Assembly: GCA_015060225.1 (NCBI GenBank)
Contig: SUYX01000017.1
Location: forward strand, 1 to 44,988
DNA from: Bacteroidales bacterium
Lineage (GTDB): Bacteria > Bacteroidota > Bacteroidia > Bacteroidales > UBA932
Reading direction: 5' to 3'
DNA length: 44,988 bases
Made by a program: the position numbers and the translations under genes. Shown here in pieces: positions 1 through 5,892 of this stretch; positions within the stretch are counted from its first letter, which is position 1; every line of letters starts with the position of its first letter. The notes under the pieces were generated by a model. It was not told the DNA's origin. It ran no database searches and saw only the letters and a list, made by a program, of their open reading frames with translations.

Positions 1-1907
1 GTTCTGATGAGCACGGCGTTCCAATTACAATAAAGGCAAAGAAAGAGGGTTGCACCCCACAGGATGTTGTGGACAAGTACCACAAAATAATAAAGGACTC
101 GTTCCAGGAGTTGGGAATAAGCTTTGACGTATATTCACGTACCAGTTCTGCAACCCACCACAAGACTGCAGCCGCATTCTTCAAAAAATTGTACGATGAG
201 GGCAAGTTTGTGGAGAAAGAGAGCGAGCAGTATTATGATACCGAGACCAACACTTTCCTTGCAGACCGCTACATCACCGGTACCTGCCCCAAATGCGGTG
301 CAGAAGGTGCATACGGAGACCAGTGCGAGAAATGCGGAAGCACCCTGAGCCCGGATGAGCTCATCAACCCAAAATCTGTAATCAGCGGCGGGGAACTTGT
401 AAAGAAACCTACCAAACACTGGTATCTTCCTTTGGACCAGTATGAGGGATGGCTCAAACAGTGGATTCTTGAGGGGCACAAGGAGTGGAAAACCAATGTT
501 TACGGCCAGTGCAAGAGTTGGATTGACGGGGGCCTTCAGCCAAGAGCGGTAAGCCGCGACCTCGATTGGGGAGTTCCAGTACCTGTAGAGGGTGCAGAGG
601 GCAAAGTGCTTTATGTTTGGTTTGATGCCCCTATCGGATACATCTCAAATACAATAGAACTTCTTCCCGACGAGTGGGAGAAATGGTGGAAGAGCGAGGA
701 TACCAAGATGGTACACTTCATAGGGAAAGACAACATTGTATTCCACTGTATAGTGTTCCCTTCTATGCTGAAGGCTTACGGAGACGGTTTCATCCTTCCT
801 GAGAATGTCCCTGCAAACGAGTTCCTCAACCTTGAGGGTGACAAGATCTCAACCTCACGCAACTGGGCAGTATGGTTGCACGAGTACCTTGTAGATTTCC
901 CTGGCAAACAGGATGTTTTGAGATATGTACTTTGTGCAAACGCACCTGAGACCAAAGACAACGACTTTACCTGGAAAGACTTCCAGACCCGCAACAACAG
1001 CGAGCTGGTGGCAATCTACGGAAACTTTGTAAACCGTGCAGTTGTACTTACCCACAAATACTTTGAGGGTAAAGTTCCTGCAACAGGAACCCTTACAGAT
1101 GTAGACAAGGAGGTTCTTGCAGAGATTCCTCAGATTAAGGCTTCTCTGGAGCACAACCTCAGCACATACAAGTTCCGCGAGGCATTGAAAGATGCCATGA
1201 ACCTTGCCCGTCTTGGAAACAAATACCTCACCGAAACCGAGCCTTGGAAACTTGCCAAGACAGATATGGAGAGGGTTGCAACAATCCTGAACATCTCATT
1301 GCAGTTGTGCGCAAACCTTGCAATCGCATTTGAACCGTTCCTTCCATTCTCATCTGCAAAACTTGTAAAGATGCTCAATCTTGAGAAGATTTCATGGAAC
1401 GAGTTCGGCGGTGCAGAGATTCTTGCAGCAGGACATCAGTTGAACCCTGCAGAACTTCTGTTTGCCAAGATTGAGGATGCAGAAATCCAGGCACAGATAG
1501 ACAAACTGAATGCAACCAAGGCTGCCAACGAGGCTGCTGCTGCAGAGGCTGCAGGTACCCCTGCACCGCTTCCACAGAAAGAGGAGTGCACATTTGATGA
1601 CTTCATGAAGATGGACATCCGCACTGCAACCGTACTTGAGGCTGTAAAGGTTCCTAAGACAGACAAACTTCTCCAACTTACAATTGATACTGGAATAGAT
1701 ACCAGAACTATTGTTTCCGGCATTGCAGAGCACTATACTCCTGAGGAGATGATAGGTAAACAGATCTGTATCCTTGCAAACCTTGCGCCACGCAAAATTA
1801 AAGGGATTGAGAGTAAGGGAATGATCCTTATGGCAAAAGATGAAAGCGGCCGCATGCGCTTTGTCACACCGGCAGAAGCCGTGGACAACGGAGCCTGCGT
1901 AGGCTAA
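1..1907 (+). CDS. metG: Methionyl-tRNA synthetase (5' end outside window)
   Basis: This enzyme charges tRNA-Met with methionine in the cytoplasm. The frame is open from the window edge (first full codon at 3), so about 45 N-terminal residues, including the HIGH motif, are missing. Visible features are the SDEHG segment of the catalytic core at the window start, a zinc knuckle with two CxxC pairs (about 285-345), and the KMSKS-type loop in the form KISTS (about 843-857). After the anticodon-binding helical domain comes an Ala-rich linker (about 1510-1570). A C-terminal tRNA-binding OB-fold of the EMAP/Trbp111 type runs from about 1585 to the end. The 634 visible residues plus the missing start give about 680, the usual length for MetRS with this appended dimerising domain. 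A hairpin terminator follows directly. The identification is secure. Confidence 0.97.
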   Translation, partial: SDEHGVPITIKAKKEGCTPQDVVDKYHKIIKDSFQELGISFDVYSRTSSATHHKTAAAFFKKLYDEGKFVEKESEQYYDTETNTFLADRYITGTCPKCGAEGAYGDQCEKCGSTLSPDELINPKSVISGGELVKKPTKHWYLPLDQYEGWLKQWILEGHKEWKTNVYGQCKSWIDGGLQPRAVSRDLDWGVPVPVEGAEGKVLYVWFDAPIGYISNTIELLPDEWEKWWKSEDTKMVHFIGKDNIVFHCIVFPSMLKAYGDGFILPENVPANEFLNLEGDKISTSRNWAVWLHEYLVDFPGKQDVLRYVLCANAPETKDNDFTWKDFQTRNNSELVAIYGNFVNRAVVLTHKYFEGKVPATGTLTDVDKEVLAEIPQIKASLEHNLSTYKFREALKDAMNLARLGNKYLTETEPWKLAKTDMERVATILNISLQLCANLAIAFEPFLPFSSAKLVKMLNLEKISWNEFGGAEILAAGHQLNPAELLFAKIEDAEIQAQIDKLNATKAANEAAAAEAAGTPAPLPQKEECTFDDFMKMDIRTATVLEAVKVPKTDKLLQLTIDTGIDTRTIVSGIAEHYTPEEMIGKQICILANLAPRKIKGIESKGMILMAKDESGRMRFVTPAEAVDNGACVG

Positions 1908-1932
1908 CGGTCTGATTATCCATAATAGAGAC

Positions 1933-1975
1933 AACCCCGATTCACATCATAAGACATGAATCGGGGTTTATTTTT
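1933..1975 (+). terminator. Hairpin terminator after metG
   Basis: A perfect 12-bp stem (1933-1944 with 1957-1968) encloses a 12-nt loop and is followed by a T-rich stretch (TATTTTTC) on the plus strand. It lies between metG and the converging beta-barrel gene and may also slow transcription from the other side, although the minus-strand tail is not T-rich. Confidence 0.85.
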
Positions 1976-1994
1976 CTACACTTTTTATCAATAA

Positions 1995-2666
1995 TTACCA
2001 GGCACTAAAACTCAAAAAAAGACCTATATGGAACCAATTTGGAGAATCATTACTCAAAGCCGCTCTATATTCAGCAGTTACACCCCATCGCCCATAAGAC
2101 CCTGAACCAACATCCAGACTTCCACCTATATTCCAGTTAACAGAGGAACGTTTTATACCGTCTATATTTTTATATATGGTCACTACTGGTTTTTCTCCAG
2201 GGGAATTCATCTCCATTTTTCCACTAATTATATAATTGATTCTTGGTCCAGTATATAAATTAAAATCTGATTTTTCTGTTAATGGCAGAGCAAATCCTAT
2301 CTGAAGCGGTATATTTAACTGGGTTTCTGATGCTGTTAAGTATGTTCCCCGATCATACTTAACTTTACGAAAACCACCCATATATCCTAAACCTCCACGA
2401 ACAAAAGCACGGTCTGAAATATATCGCCCTCCAACTAAATCCAATCCTAGAAAAAATTGGGCATCAAGGCCATCTTCATCCATCTTAGCATAATAGAGAG
2501 TAACCTGACCATTGAATTCACCTTTTAACTTTCTTGTCCCATTCTCATCATTCATCAGTATCCTCTCATAATCTGACATGTCAACTGATTCCCCATCAAC
2601 AAATTGTCCATAAGCATTGGAAACAATACCCATTAACAAAACAGCAATAATAATCTTTGTTTTCAT
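1995..2666 (-). CDS. Outer-membrane beta-barrel protein (PorT/OMP_b-brl_2 type)
   Basis: The 223-residue product has an N-terminal signal peptide (charged start, hydrophobic run, cleavage likely after AYGQ near residue 21). The body is rich in alternating aromatic and polar strands (for example YISDRAFVRGGLGYMGGF) and ends in a C-terminal aromatic (FSAW). This is the pattern of small 8-10 stranded Bacteroidota barrels recognised by the OMP_b-brl families. The ligand or role cannot be read from the sequence. A -7 box (TACATTTG) lies at 2705-2712, upstream of the ATG at 2666. A palindrome at 2735-2749 falls near the expected -33 region. The gene converges on metG. The class is fairly sure; the function is unknown. 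Confidence 0.8.
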   Translation of the reverse strand: MKTKIIIAVLLMGIVSNAYGQFVDGESVDMSDYERILMNDENGTRKLKGEFNGQVTLYYAKMDEDGLDAQFFLGLDLVGGRYISDRAFVRGGLGYMGGFRKVKYDRGTYLTASETQLNIPLQIGFALPLTEKSDFNLYTGPRINYIISGKMEMNSPGEKPVVTIYKNIDGIKRSSVNWNIGGSLDVGSGSYGRWGVTAEYRAALSNDSPNWFHIGLFLSFSAW

Positions 2667-2704
2667 AATTTTGTGATTTAGTTATTCATTCTGTTATCTT
2701 AGCA

Positions 2705-2712
2705 CAAATGTA
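2705..2712 (-). promoter_or_regulatory. -7 box of the beta-barrel gene
   Basis: Read on the minus strand this is TACATTTG, matching the Bacteroidota -7 consensus TAnnTTTG. It lies about 39 nt upstream of the ATG of the beta-barrel gene. No exact TTTG is found at the -33 position. Confidence 0.5.
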
Positions 2713-2734
2713 AAAAATATGCAAATTGCCGTTA

Positions 2735-2749
2735 TCAACAGACTGTTGA
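2735..2749. promoter_or_regulatory. Perfect palindrome upstream of the beta-barrel promoter
   Basis: TCAACA-GAC-TGTTGA has 6-bp arms around a 3-nt centre. It lies about 22 bp upstream of the -7 box of the beta-barrel gene and 27 bp from the stop of the XRE regulator. Such a position fits an operator. Which protein binds is unknown; the adjacent XRE protein is the obvious candidate. Confidence 0.35.
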
Positions 2750-2775
2750 ATATTTGTCTATACTACTGTTGGTGA

Positions 2776-3030
2776 TTATTCACACCCTTTCTGCTTATAC
2801 TCATTAGTATAAAATTCAAAGAAATCGCATCCGAGAATAGAGGAAATTCTCAACAAGAGCGCAGTATCAATACTCTCTCTTCTAAAAATTGAATAGATAT
2901 TTGTACGGTCGCAACACAACTTCCTTGCAAACCAGGTTACCGAACGCTCCTGCTTATAAAACTCTTCTTCAATAATTTTCCCAATATGAATCATAGAATG
3001 ACAATCAAATAACCAATCAATGAACCCCAT
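2776..3030 (-). CDS. Small XRE-family HTH regulator
   Basis: This is a small cytoplasmic DNA-binding protein of about 84 residues from the ATG at 3030. A later Met at 2994, which begins MIHIGKII, matches the usual start of this family and could be the true one. The helix-turn-helix is recognisable in the segment RSVTWFARKLCCDRTNIYSIF followed by a LLLRISSILGCDFFEFY helix. This is the compact Bacteroidales XRE type that consists of little more than the HTH. It lies between a structured RNA gene and a beta-barrel gene, all on the minus strand. Its target is unknown; the palindrome at 2735-2749 just downstream could be a binding site. The family call is good, the role open. Confidence 0.8.
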   Translation of the reverse strand: MGFIDWLFDCHSMIHIGKIIEEEFYKQERSVTWFARKLCCDRTNIYSIFRRESIDTALLLRISSILGCDFFEFYTNEYKQKGCE

Positions 3031-3063
3031 ATTCAAGATTCATTTTGACAAATCATTACATGT

Positions 3064-3287
3064 ACAATAAAAAGAAAAGTGTGGAGTAAACGTTTATCTT
3101 GTTGGAGGCTCTGGAAAACCTTGCGTAAATAAACAATACCCCACACTTGCAGGTATATATCTGACATATATAAACATAGCAAGTGAGAAAGTCATAGCCA
3201 AGTCCACACGCTTATGAAATTTTCCAGATTTCCAACAAAGGACAAAAGCTAAACACTTTCTTTCTAATATGTATGCCAAAACTCGGC
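3064..3287 (-). ncRNA. ssrS: Probable 6S RNA (long rod-shaped hairpin with central bubble)
   Basis: No credible protein is encoded here, but the two halves pair along their whole length. The closing stem is 3071-3082 with 3253-3265. A large central bubble follows (3083-3098 opposite 3239-3252). The apical arm has 3099-3105 with 3232-3238, an internal loop, 3111-3118 with 3220-3227 (8 bp exact), 3123-3126 with 3208-3211, 3144-3150 with 3179-3185 (7 bp exact) and a terminal 3154-3160 with 3166-3172 around a 5-nt loop. A perfect -7 box (TAACTTTGC, 3291-3299) sits just upstream on the minus strand, and the 3' strand of the closing stem runs into TTTTCTTTTT. A rod of about 225 nt with an open central bubble is the known architecture of 6S RNA, which mimics an open promoter and binds housekeeping RNA polymerase. 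The structure is seen; the 6S identity is inferred from shape. Confidence 0.68.
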
Positions 3288-3290
3288 ACC

Positions 3291-3299
3291 GCAAAGTTA
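3291..3299 (-). promoter_or_regulatory. -7 box of the structured RNA
   Basis: Read on the minus strand this is TAACTTTGC, an exact match to the extended Bacteroidota -7 box. It would start transcription about 5-7 nt downstream, at the 5' end of the folded RNA. No clear -33 TTTG is visible. Confidence 0.6.
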
Positions 3300-3444
3300 G
3301 AAAATGTTTATAACATTCGGGGGTATTGGATTACAAATTTCAATCAATTATCAAAAAAAAACAATACTATCTTAAAGAAACTTTATCTAAAAAACTGGAT
3401 AACAGTCCATTCACATTTTCCCCTCCGCTAAAACAGATAATGCA
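3300..3444. other. AT-rich intergenic stretch with no feature seen
   Basis: Between the 6S-like RNA promoter and the terminator of the HU-CCDC81 gene the sequence is AT-rich, with a run of A residues. I see no convincing coding frame, hairpin or promoter in it apart from the -33 region of the RNA gene. Confidence 0.5.
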
Positions 3445-3476
3445 AAAATGGGCCACACTACTGTGCAGCCCATTTT
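3445..3476 (-). terminator. Terminator whose loop contains the upstream gene's stop codon
   Basis: A 9-bp perfect stem (3445-3453 with 3468-3476) is followed on the minus strand by TTTTTGC. The stop codon TAG (3458-3460) of the HU-CCDC81 gene lies in the loop, so the last codons form one arm of the terminator. Confidence 0.8.
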
Positions 3477-4156
3477 CTCATTATCTCAAGTTCCTCTTCG
3501 GTATAAAGAATCCGTTTGAGCAACTCCATAAAATCCTCCTTGAACAGAACCACAAAAAGTACCAATATCAGAAGGAGAATGACAATGACGGCGCTCCACA
3601 CCACCCATTTCTGCACTTTTCTCTTCTGTTCCATAGTATGAGGTATCTTTTTCTCTTTTTCAATTGCAGGGGCAAGTTTCTCCTCAGGGACCCGCGGAGT
3701 CTGCGACACCTTCGGTTCCTGCTCCACCTTAAGCTCTTCAATCACCACTCCCTCTACAACATCCTGCACTTGATTAACCGTTTCATTTTCCTCCAAAGAA
3801 ATTGCCTCCAAGGAGAAACTGTCGGGAGCAAAATCAAAATCAGGGTCAACCGAGAATGAAATTACCCCTTCCCCCTCATCCTTGAATATACCCAACCCGG
3901 GCACCTGTGAAATGCCTTCTGCCTGCAGTTCCTCCCTTATTCTTCCCGACAACTCCACCTGCCACTGCTCAAATTCACCCTCTGCCTCACCTTGTCTGAA
4001 AAGCAATTTCTTGCCTGGAGGCAAAATTGTCTTGCCATCCTCCAAAAAAGATGCTGGCGTTGTCTCCACCACCAGCTCACCGGTCTGCGGAAGCACAACC
4101 CTCTCATTTCTAATCAGTAACTCTTGAATTTGGGAACAAATAAGGTTAAAATCCAT
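3458..4156 (-). CDS. Membrane-anchored HU-CCDC81-type protein without SPOR domain
   Basis: The 232-residue N-terminal part matches the bacterial CCDC81-type HU modules: an opening like that of HU (ICSQIQELLIRNERVVLPQTGELVV) and a second module near residues 60-130 with PGLGIF and FDFAPDSFSL. A charged Glu/Lys/Pro linker follows, then one transmembrane segment (about 183-205) and a short tail of about 27 residues. In Bacteroidota such proteins usually end in a SPOR domain that binds denuded peptidoglycan; here the C-terminus stops shortly after the membrane. The predicted topology is a cytoplasmic HU-like part tethered to the inner membrane. A -7 box TATCTTTG is at 4182-4189. A role linking DNA or filaments to the envelope is inference. 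Confidence 0.72.
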   Translation of the reverse strand: MDFNLICSQIQELLIRNERVVLPQTGELVVETTPASFLEDGKTILPPGKKLLFRQGEAEGEFEQWQVELSGRIREELQAEGISQVPGLGIFKDEGEGVISFSVDPDFDFAPDSFSLEAISLEENETVNQVQDVVEGVVIEELKVEQEPKVSQTPRVPEEKLAPAIEKEKKIPHTMEQKRKVQKWVVWSAVIVILLLILVLFVVLFKEDFMELLKRILYTEEELEIMRKWAAQ

Positions 4157-4181
4157 AACTGTCGAAATTTCTTAAGTATTA

Positions 4182-4189
4182 CAAAGATA
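4182..4189 (-). promoter_or_regulatory. -7 box of the HU-CCDC81 gene
   Basis: TATCTTTG on the minus strand lies about 25 nt upstream of the ATG at 4156. No clear -33 TTTG is present. Confidence 0.5.
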
Positions 4190-4218
4190 AAATTTTTAAC
4201 ATTTTTTTGCTAAAAAAA

Positions 4219-4250
4219 TTTGGAGCATAAAGAAAAATGTCCTACTTTTG
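4219..4250 (+). promoter_or_regulatory. Promoter of tRNA-Asn
   Basis: TTTG (4219-4222), 20 nt, TACTTTTG (4243-4250): a complete Bacteroidota -33/-7 pair, 38 nt before the mature tRNA 5' end. Confidence 0.7.
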
Positions 4251-4287
4251 TACCCGCTAAGCAAAACAACTGCTGGCAAACATAAAT

Positions 4288-4361
4288 TCCTGAATAGCTC
4301 AGTTGGTTAGAGCATCTGACTGTTAATCAGAGGGTCCCAGGTTCAAGTCCTGGTTCAGGAG
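4288..4361 (+). tRNA. tRNA-Asn (anticodon GTT)
   Basis: This is a 74-nt cloverleaf. The acceptor stem is TCCTGAA (4288-4294) with TTCAGGA (4354-4360) and discriminator G. The D arm carries AGCTCAGTTGGTTAGAGC, the anticodon stem-loop CTGACTGTTAATCAG has anticodon GTT, and the T arm is CCAGGTTCAAGTCCTGG. CCA is not encoded. A hairpin terminator follows. The 3' part from 4314 is repeated exactly downstream at 5170-5219, which marks this tRNA as the integration site of the toxin-antitoxin module. Confidence 0.97.
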
Positions 4362-4363
4362 CA
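4314..4363 (+). repeat. Left copy of 50-bp tRNA 3'-end repeat (att-like)
   Basis: Positions 4314-4363, covering the anticodon arm to the 3' end of tRNA-Asn, are identical base for base to 5170-5219. Such direct repeats of a tRNA 3' end are produced when an integrative element recombines into a tRNA gene. This copy completes the working tRNA. Confidence 0.85.
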
Positions 4364-4364
4364 G

Positions 4365-4393
4365 AAAAGCACTCAAAATTTGAGTGCTTTTTT
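4365..4393 (+). terminator. Terminator of tRNA-Asn
   Basis: An 11-bp stem (4365-4375 with 4381-4391) with a 5-nt loop runs into a T stretch. A diverged version of the same hairpin follows the second att copy at 5221-5250. Confidence 0.85.
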
Positions 4394-4423
4394 TGTTTTA
4401 TTTGCTTGTGAAAAAGAAATAAT

Positions 4424-4454
4424 TTTGATAAAAGAAACTAATTAGTTACTTTTG
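4424..4454 (+). promoter_or_regulatory. Promoter of the toxin-antitoxin operon
   Basis: TTTG (4424-4427), 19 nt, TACTTTTG (4447-4454) is a full Bacteroidota promoter. The toxin ATG is 20 nt after the -7 box. The island therefore carries its own promoter, separated from the tRNA by a terminator. Confidence 0.7.
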
Positions 4455-4474
4455 CGTTGTAATAGTAGCGAAAG

Positions 4475-4807
4475 ATGAAAAGGGAACTGATTTACTCACA
4501 AGAATACTTGGAGTTTGTGCAAAGCACCTCAAAAAGGGCACAAGAGAAATTGCTGTATGCAACATCCATTTTGGAAAGTGTAACGCCAGTTCCTATAAAA
4601 TTTGTAAAGAAGCTTACAAATACAGATTTTTATGAGTTGCGCATTTCTGTAGACAACGAAGTTCGTGTCATATTGTTTGCAGTGGACAATGACAATATTA
4701 ATCTTGCCACAAGTATCATTTTCCTTAACGGTTTCATAAAGAAAAGCACTAAGGACTATGAAAAGGAGATAATAAAGGCTATTAACATTTTAAGAGATGT
4801 GTTATGA
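4475..4807 (+). CDS. RelE/ParE-superfamily toxin (HigB/Gp49-like)
   Basis: The 110-residue protein has the compact alpha-beta fold pattern of RelE-type mRNA interferases: an N-terminal helical part, then the strands FYELRISVDNEVRVILFAVDND and INLATSIIFLNGFIKKSTKDYEKEIIKA. The motif with NGFIKK and a nearby helix is characteristic of the phage-derived Gp49/HigB group, which cleaves translated mRNA on the ribosome. Its stop overlaps the antitoxin start by 4 nt (ATGA at 4804-4807), so the order is toxin first, as in higBA. Flanking tRNA repeats show it came with an inserted unit. The family call is good; the exact activity (ribosome-dependent cleavage) is inferred. Confidence 0.85.
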   Translation: MKRELIYSQEYLEFVQSTSKRAQEKLLYATSILESVTPVPIKFVKKLTNTDFYELRISVDNEVRVILFAVDNDNINLATSIIFLNGFIKKSTKDYEKEIIKAINILRDVL

Positions 4808-5166
4808 ATACAACAAACACCAGATTAACAGCAGAAGAATTGCAGAAGTTGCGCAAGACGGACTTCAGTAAGAAGAAAGGTTTTGTTAAGGCATCTGAGG
4901 TGTTGGCAAAGGCGGTTGGCGAAACAGGTACTCCAGAGCGGGAAGAATTTGATGCCAAGGCAAGAGCCTGGTACTATGGGGAAGTTTTGCGTGAGCGCAG
5001 AAAAGAACTTGGCATGACCCAAAAAGAATTGGCTGAGAAAGTAGGCAGAGAAAGGACATATATCAATAGAATTGAACAGGGAGAGACAGATTTGCAACTC
5101 TCATCATTCATCAGAATTGCAGATGCTCTAGGTATATCATTACGGCTAGATGTAAATATTGCATAA
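4804..5166 (+). CDS. XRE-family antitoxin (HigA-like)
   Basis: The 120-residue protein has a C-terminal Cro/cI helix-turn-helix (residues 61-113: LRERRKELGMTQKELAEKVG, then RTYINRIEQGE). The N-terminal part (about 1-55) is charged and probably wraps the toxin. It starts at the ATG that overlaps the toxin stop, which implies translational coupling. By family it neutralises the toxin and represses the shared promoter at 4424-4454. The gene ends three bases before the right att repeat, so the pair fills the island completely. Confidence 0.87.
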   Translation: MNTTNTRLTAEELQKLRKTDFSKKKGFVKASEVLAKAVGETGTPEREEFDAKARAWYYGEVLRERRKELGMTQKELAEKVGRERTYINRIEQGETDLQLSSFIRIADALGISLRLDVNIA

Positions 5167-5169
5167 CAA

Positions 5170-5219
5170 ATCTGACTGTTAATCAGAGGGTCCCAGGTTC
5201 AAGTCCTGGTTCAGGAGCA
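5170..5219 (+). repeat. Right copy of the 50-bp tRNA 3'-end repeat (att-like)
   Basis: Exact copy of 4314-4363. It contains the anticodon arm, variable region, T arm and acceptor 3' strand but no tRNA 5' half, so it is not a working tRNA. It is followed by a diverged copy of the tRNA terminator, so the total repeat is about 85 bp with changes only in the terminator loop region. Confidence 0.85.
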
Positions 5220-5220
5220 A

Positions 5221-5252
5221 AAAAGCACGCAAGAAATTGAGTGCTTTTTTTT
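5221..5252 (+). terminator. Second, diverged copy of the tRNA terminator
   Basis: AAAAGCAC pairs with GTGCTTTT, with one mismatch and a CAA/TTG extension, followed by a long T run. It terminates transcription leaving the toxin-antitoxin genes. Confidence 0.75.
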
Positions 5253-5413
5253 ATGGTAGTGAGGCCCCTCCCGGAACACTCCCCAGAAGCACCCTTCCGG
5301 AGCACCCTCCGAAACACCGGCCATCCACGCCAGGCACCCTCAGCGTGGATAAAACACCCATCAAAACACCTTCCGTCCACAAAATACCACCCGCCTGTGG
5401 ACAAATCTACCAT
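5253..5413. repeat. C-rich, hairpin-dense element of unknown nature
   Basis: This 161-bp stretch is unlike its AT-rich surroundings. Its ends pair (ATGGTAG 5253-5259 with CTACCAT 5407-5413). Inside are three perfect inverted repeats: 5271-5276 with 5295-5300, 5323-5330 with 5343-5350 (8 bp) and 5375-5381 with 5396-5402 (7 bp). On the minus strand small hairpins with GGTG-type tetraloops follow each other (GGAG-GGTG-CTCC, GAAG-GGTG-CTTC, GGGG-AGTG-TTCC). The motif CACCC recurs at short intervals as a degenerate 12-15 bp unit. Short reading frames through it show no recognisable protein. It could be a structured RNA, a REP-like repeat or part of the neighbouring integration site. Confidence 0.5.
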
Positions 5414-5441
5414 CGGAAGAACATAACATGTAAATAAAAAA

Positions 5442-5478
5442 CAAACCCCACAACCTCATCCTTTGGCTGCAGGGTTTG
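5442..5478 (-). terminator. Terminator of the HU-family gene
   Basis: A 14-bp stem including G-U pairs (5442-5455 with 5465-5478) encloses a 9-nt loop and is followed on the minus strand by TTTTTTATTT. The 80 bp between it and the HU stop show no other feature. Confidence 0.8.
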
Positions 5479-5558
5479 CCCGACTTAACCTAACTTAAAA
5501 AACTATTTCATTTAAATAACATCTGTCAATTGAAAATGTTCATAAAATCATGATTATT

Positions 5559-5816
5559 TCAATCCAGCATCTGTGTCTTGAATTTTACCACCTTCTTCCC
5601 TGGGATTGTAATCATCTCCCTGGTATTGAGGCTCATCGTCCTTCTTGGCTTGCGGTCCTTTATCATAAAGGAACCGAAACCACGGAGGAAAACATCCTCC
5701 TTTTTCTTTAGAGTGTCCTGTACAATATCAAGTACTGAGTTCAAAAAGTCATTGCTTTCAGCTAATGTAAGTCCGGTCTTCTGTGAAAGTCTTTTTACCA
5801 ACTGTTTCTTGTTCAT
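5559..5816 (-). CDS. HU/IHF-family DNA-binding protein
   Basis: This is an 85-residue nucleoid protein from the ATG at 5816; a TTG nine codons upstream is less likely because MNKKQLVKRL is the canonical HU beginning. The N-terminal helical dimerisation part (about 1-40) is followed by the hallmark GFGSF turn and a DNA-binding arm with KDRKPRRTMSLNTRE, ending in IPGKKVVKFK. The arm lacks the usual RNPxTG form but keeps basic residues. It bends or wraps DNA as a dimer. Single gene with its own terminator, divergent from the mscS-type gene. Confidence 0.93.
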   Translation of the reverse strand: MNKKQLVKRLSQKTGLTLAESNDFLNSVLDIVQDTLKKKEDVFLRGFGSFMIKDRKPRRTMSLNTREMITIPGKKVVKFKTQMLD

Positions 5817-5892
5817 AGCAACCAGATTTTTCCTCAATAACAAAATGTAAAAAGCATTGTTTAATGAATAAACGGAAAATACAATTGCAGCA

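Larger units (their letters stand above)
4364..5219 (+). mobile_element. Minimal tRNA-Asn-integrated island carrying a toxin-antitoxin pair
   Basis: About 856 bp lie between the left repeat and the end of the right repeat. They hold one terminator, one promoter and two genes (RelE/HigB-like toxin and HTH antitoxin). There is no integrase, excisionase or transposase, so the unit is either the residue of a larger element or is moved by an integrase supplied elsewhere. The exact 50-bp repeat suggests fairly recent arrival or conversion between copies. Boundaries are inferred from the repeats. Confidence 0.65.

Noticed and set aside
3074-3150. Simple long hairpin terminator from the inverted repeat near 3078-3085 and 3141-3148
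   Set aside because: The longer nested pairing over 3071-3265 explains much more of the sequence. This repeat is treated as an alternative fold.
3094-3294. 66-residue minus-strand open frame
   Set aside because: It lies wholly inside the self-pairing RNA rod and shows no protein family pattern. Its codons are explained by the RNA structure.
5170-5219. Second tRNA-Asn gene
   Set aside because: Only the 3' part is present. There is no acceptor 5' strand or D arm upstream, so it is an att-type repeat.
5183-5413. Minus-strand open frame ending in PEPGLEPGTL
   Set aside because: The ending is the well-known product of translating a tRNA 3' end backwards. The rest runs through the hairpin-dense element.
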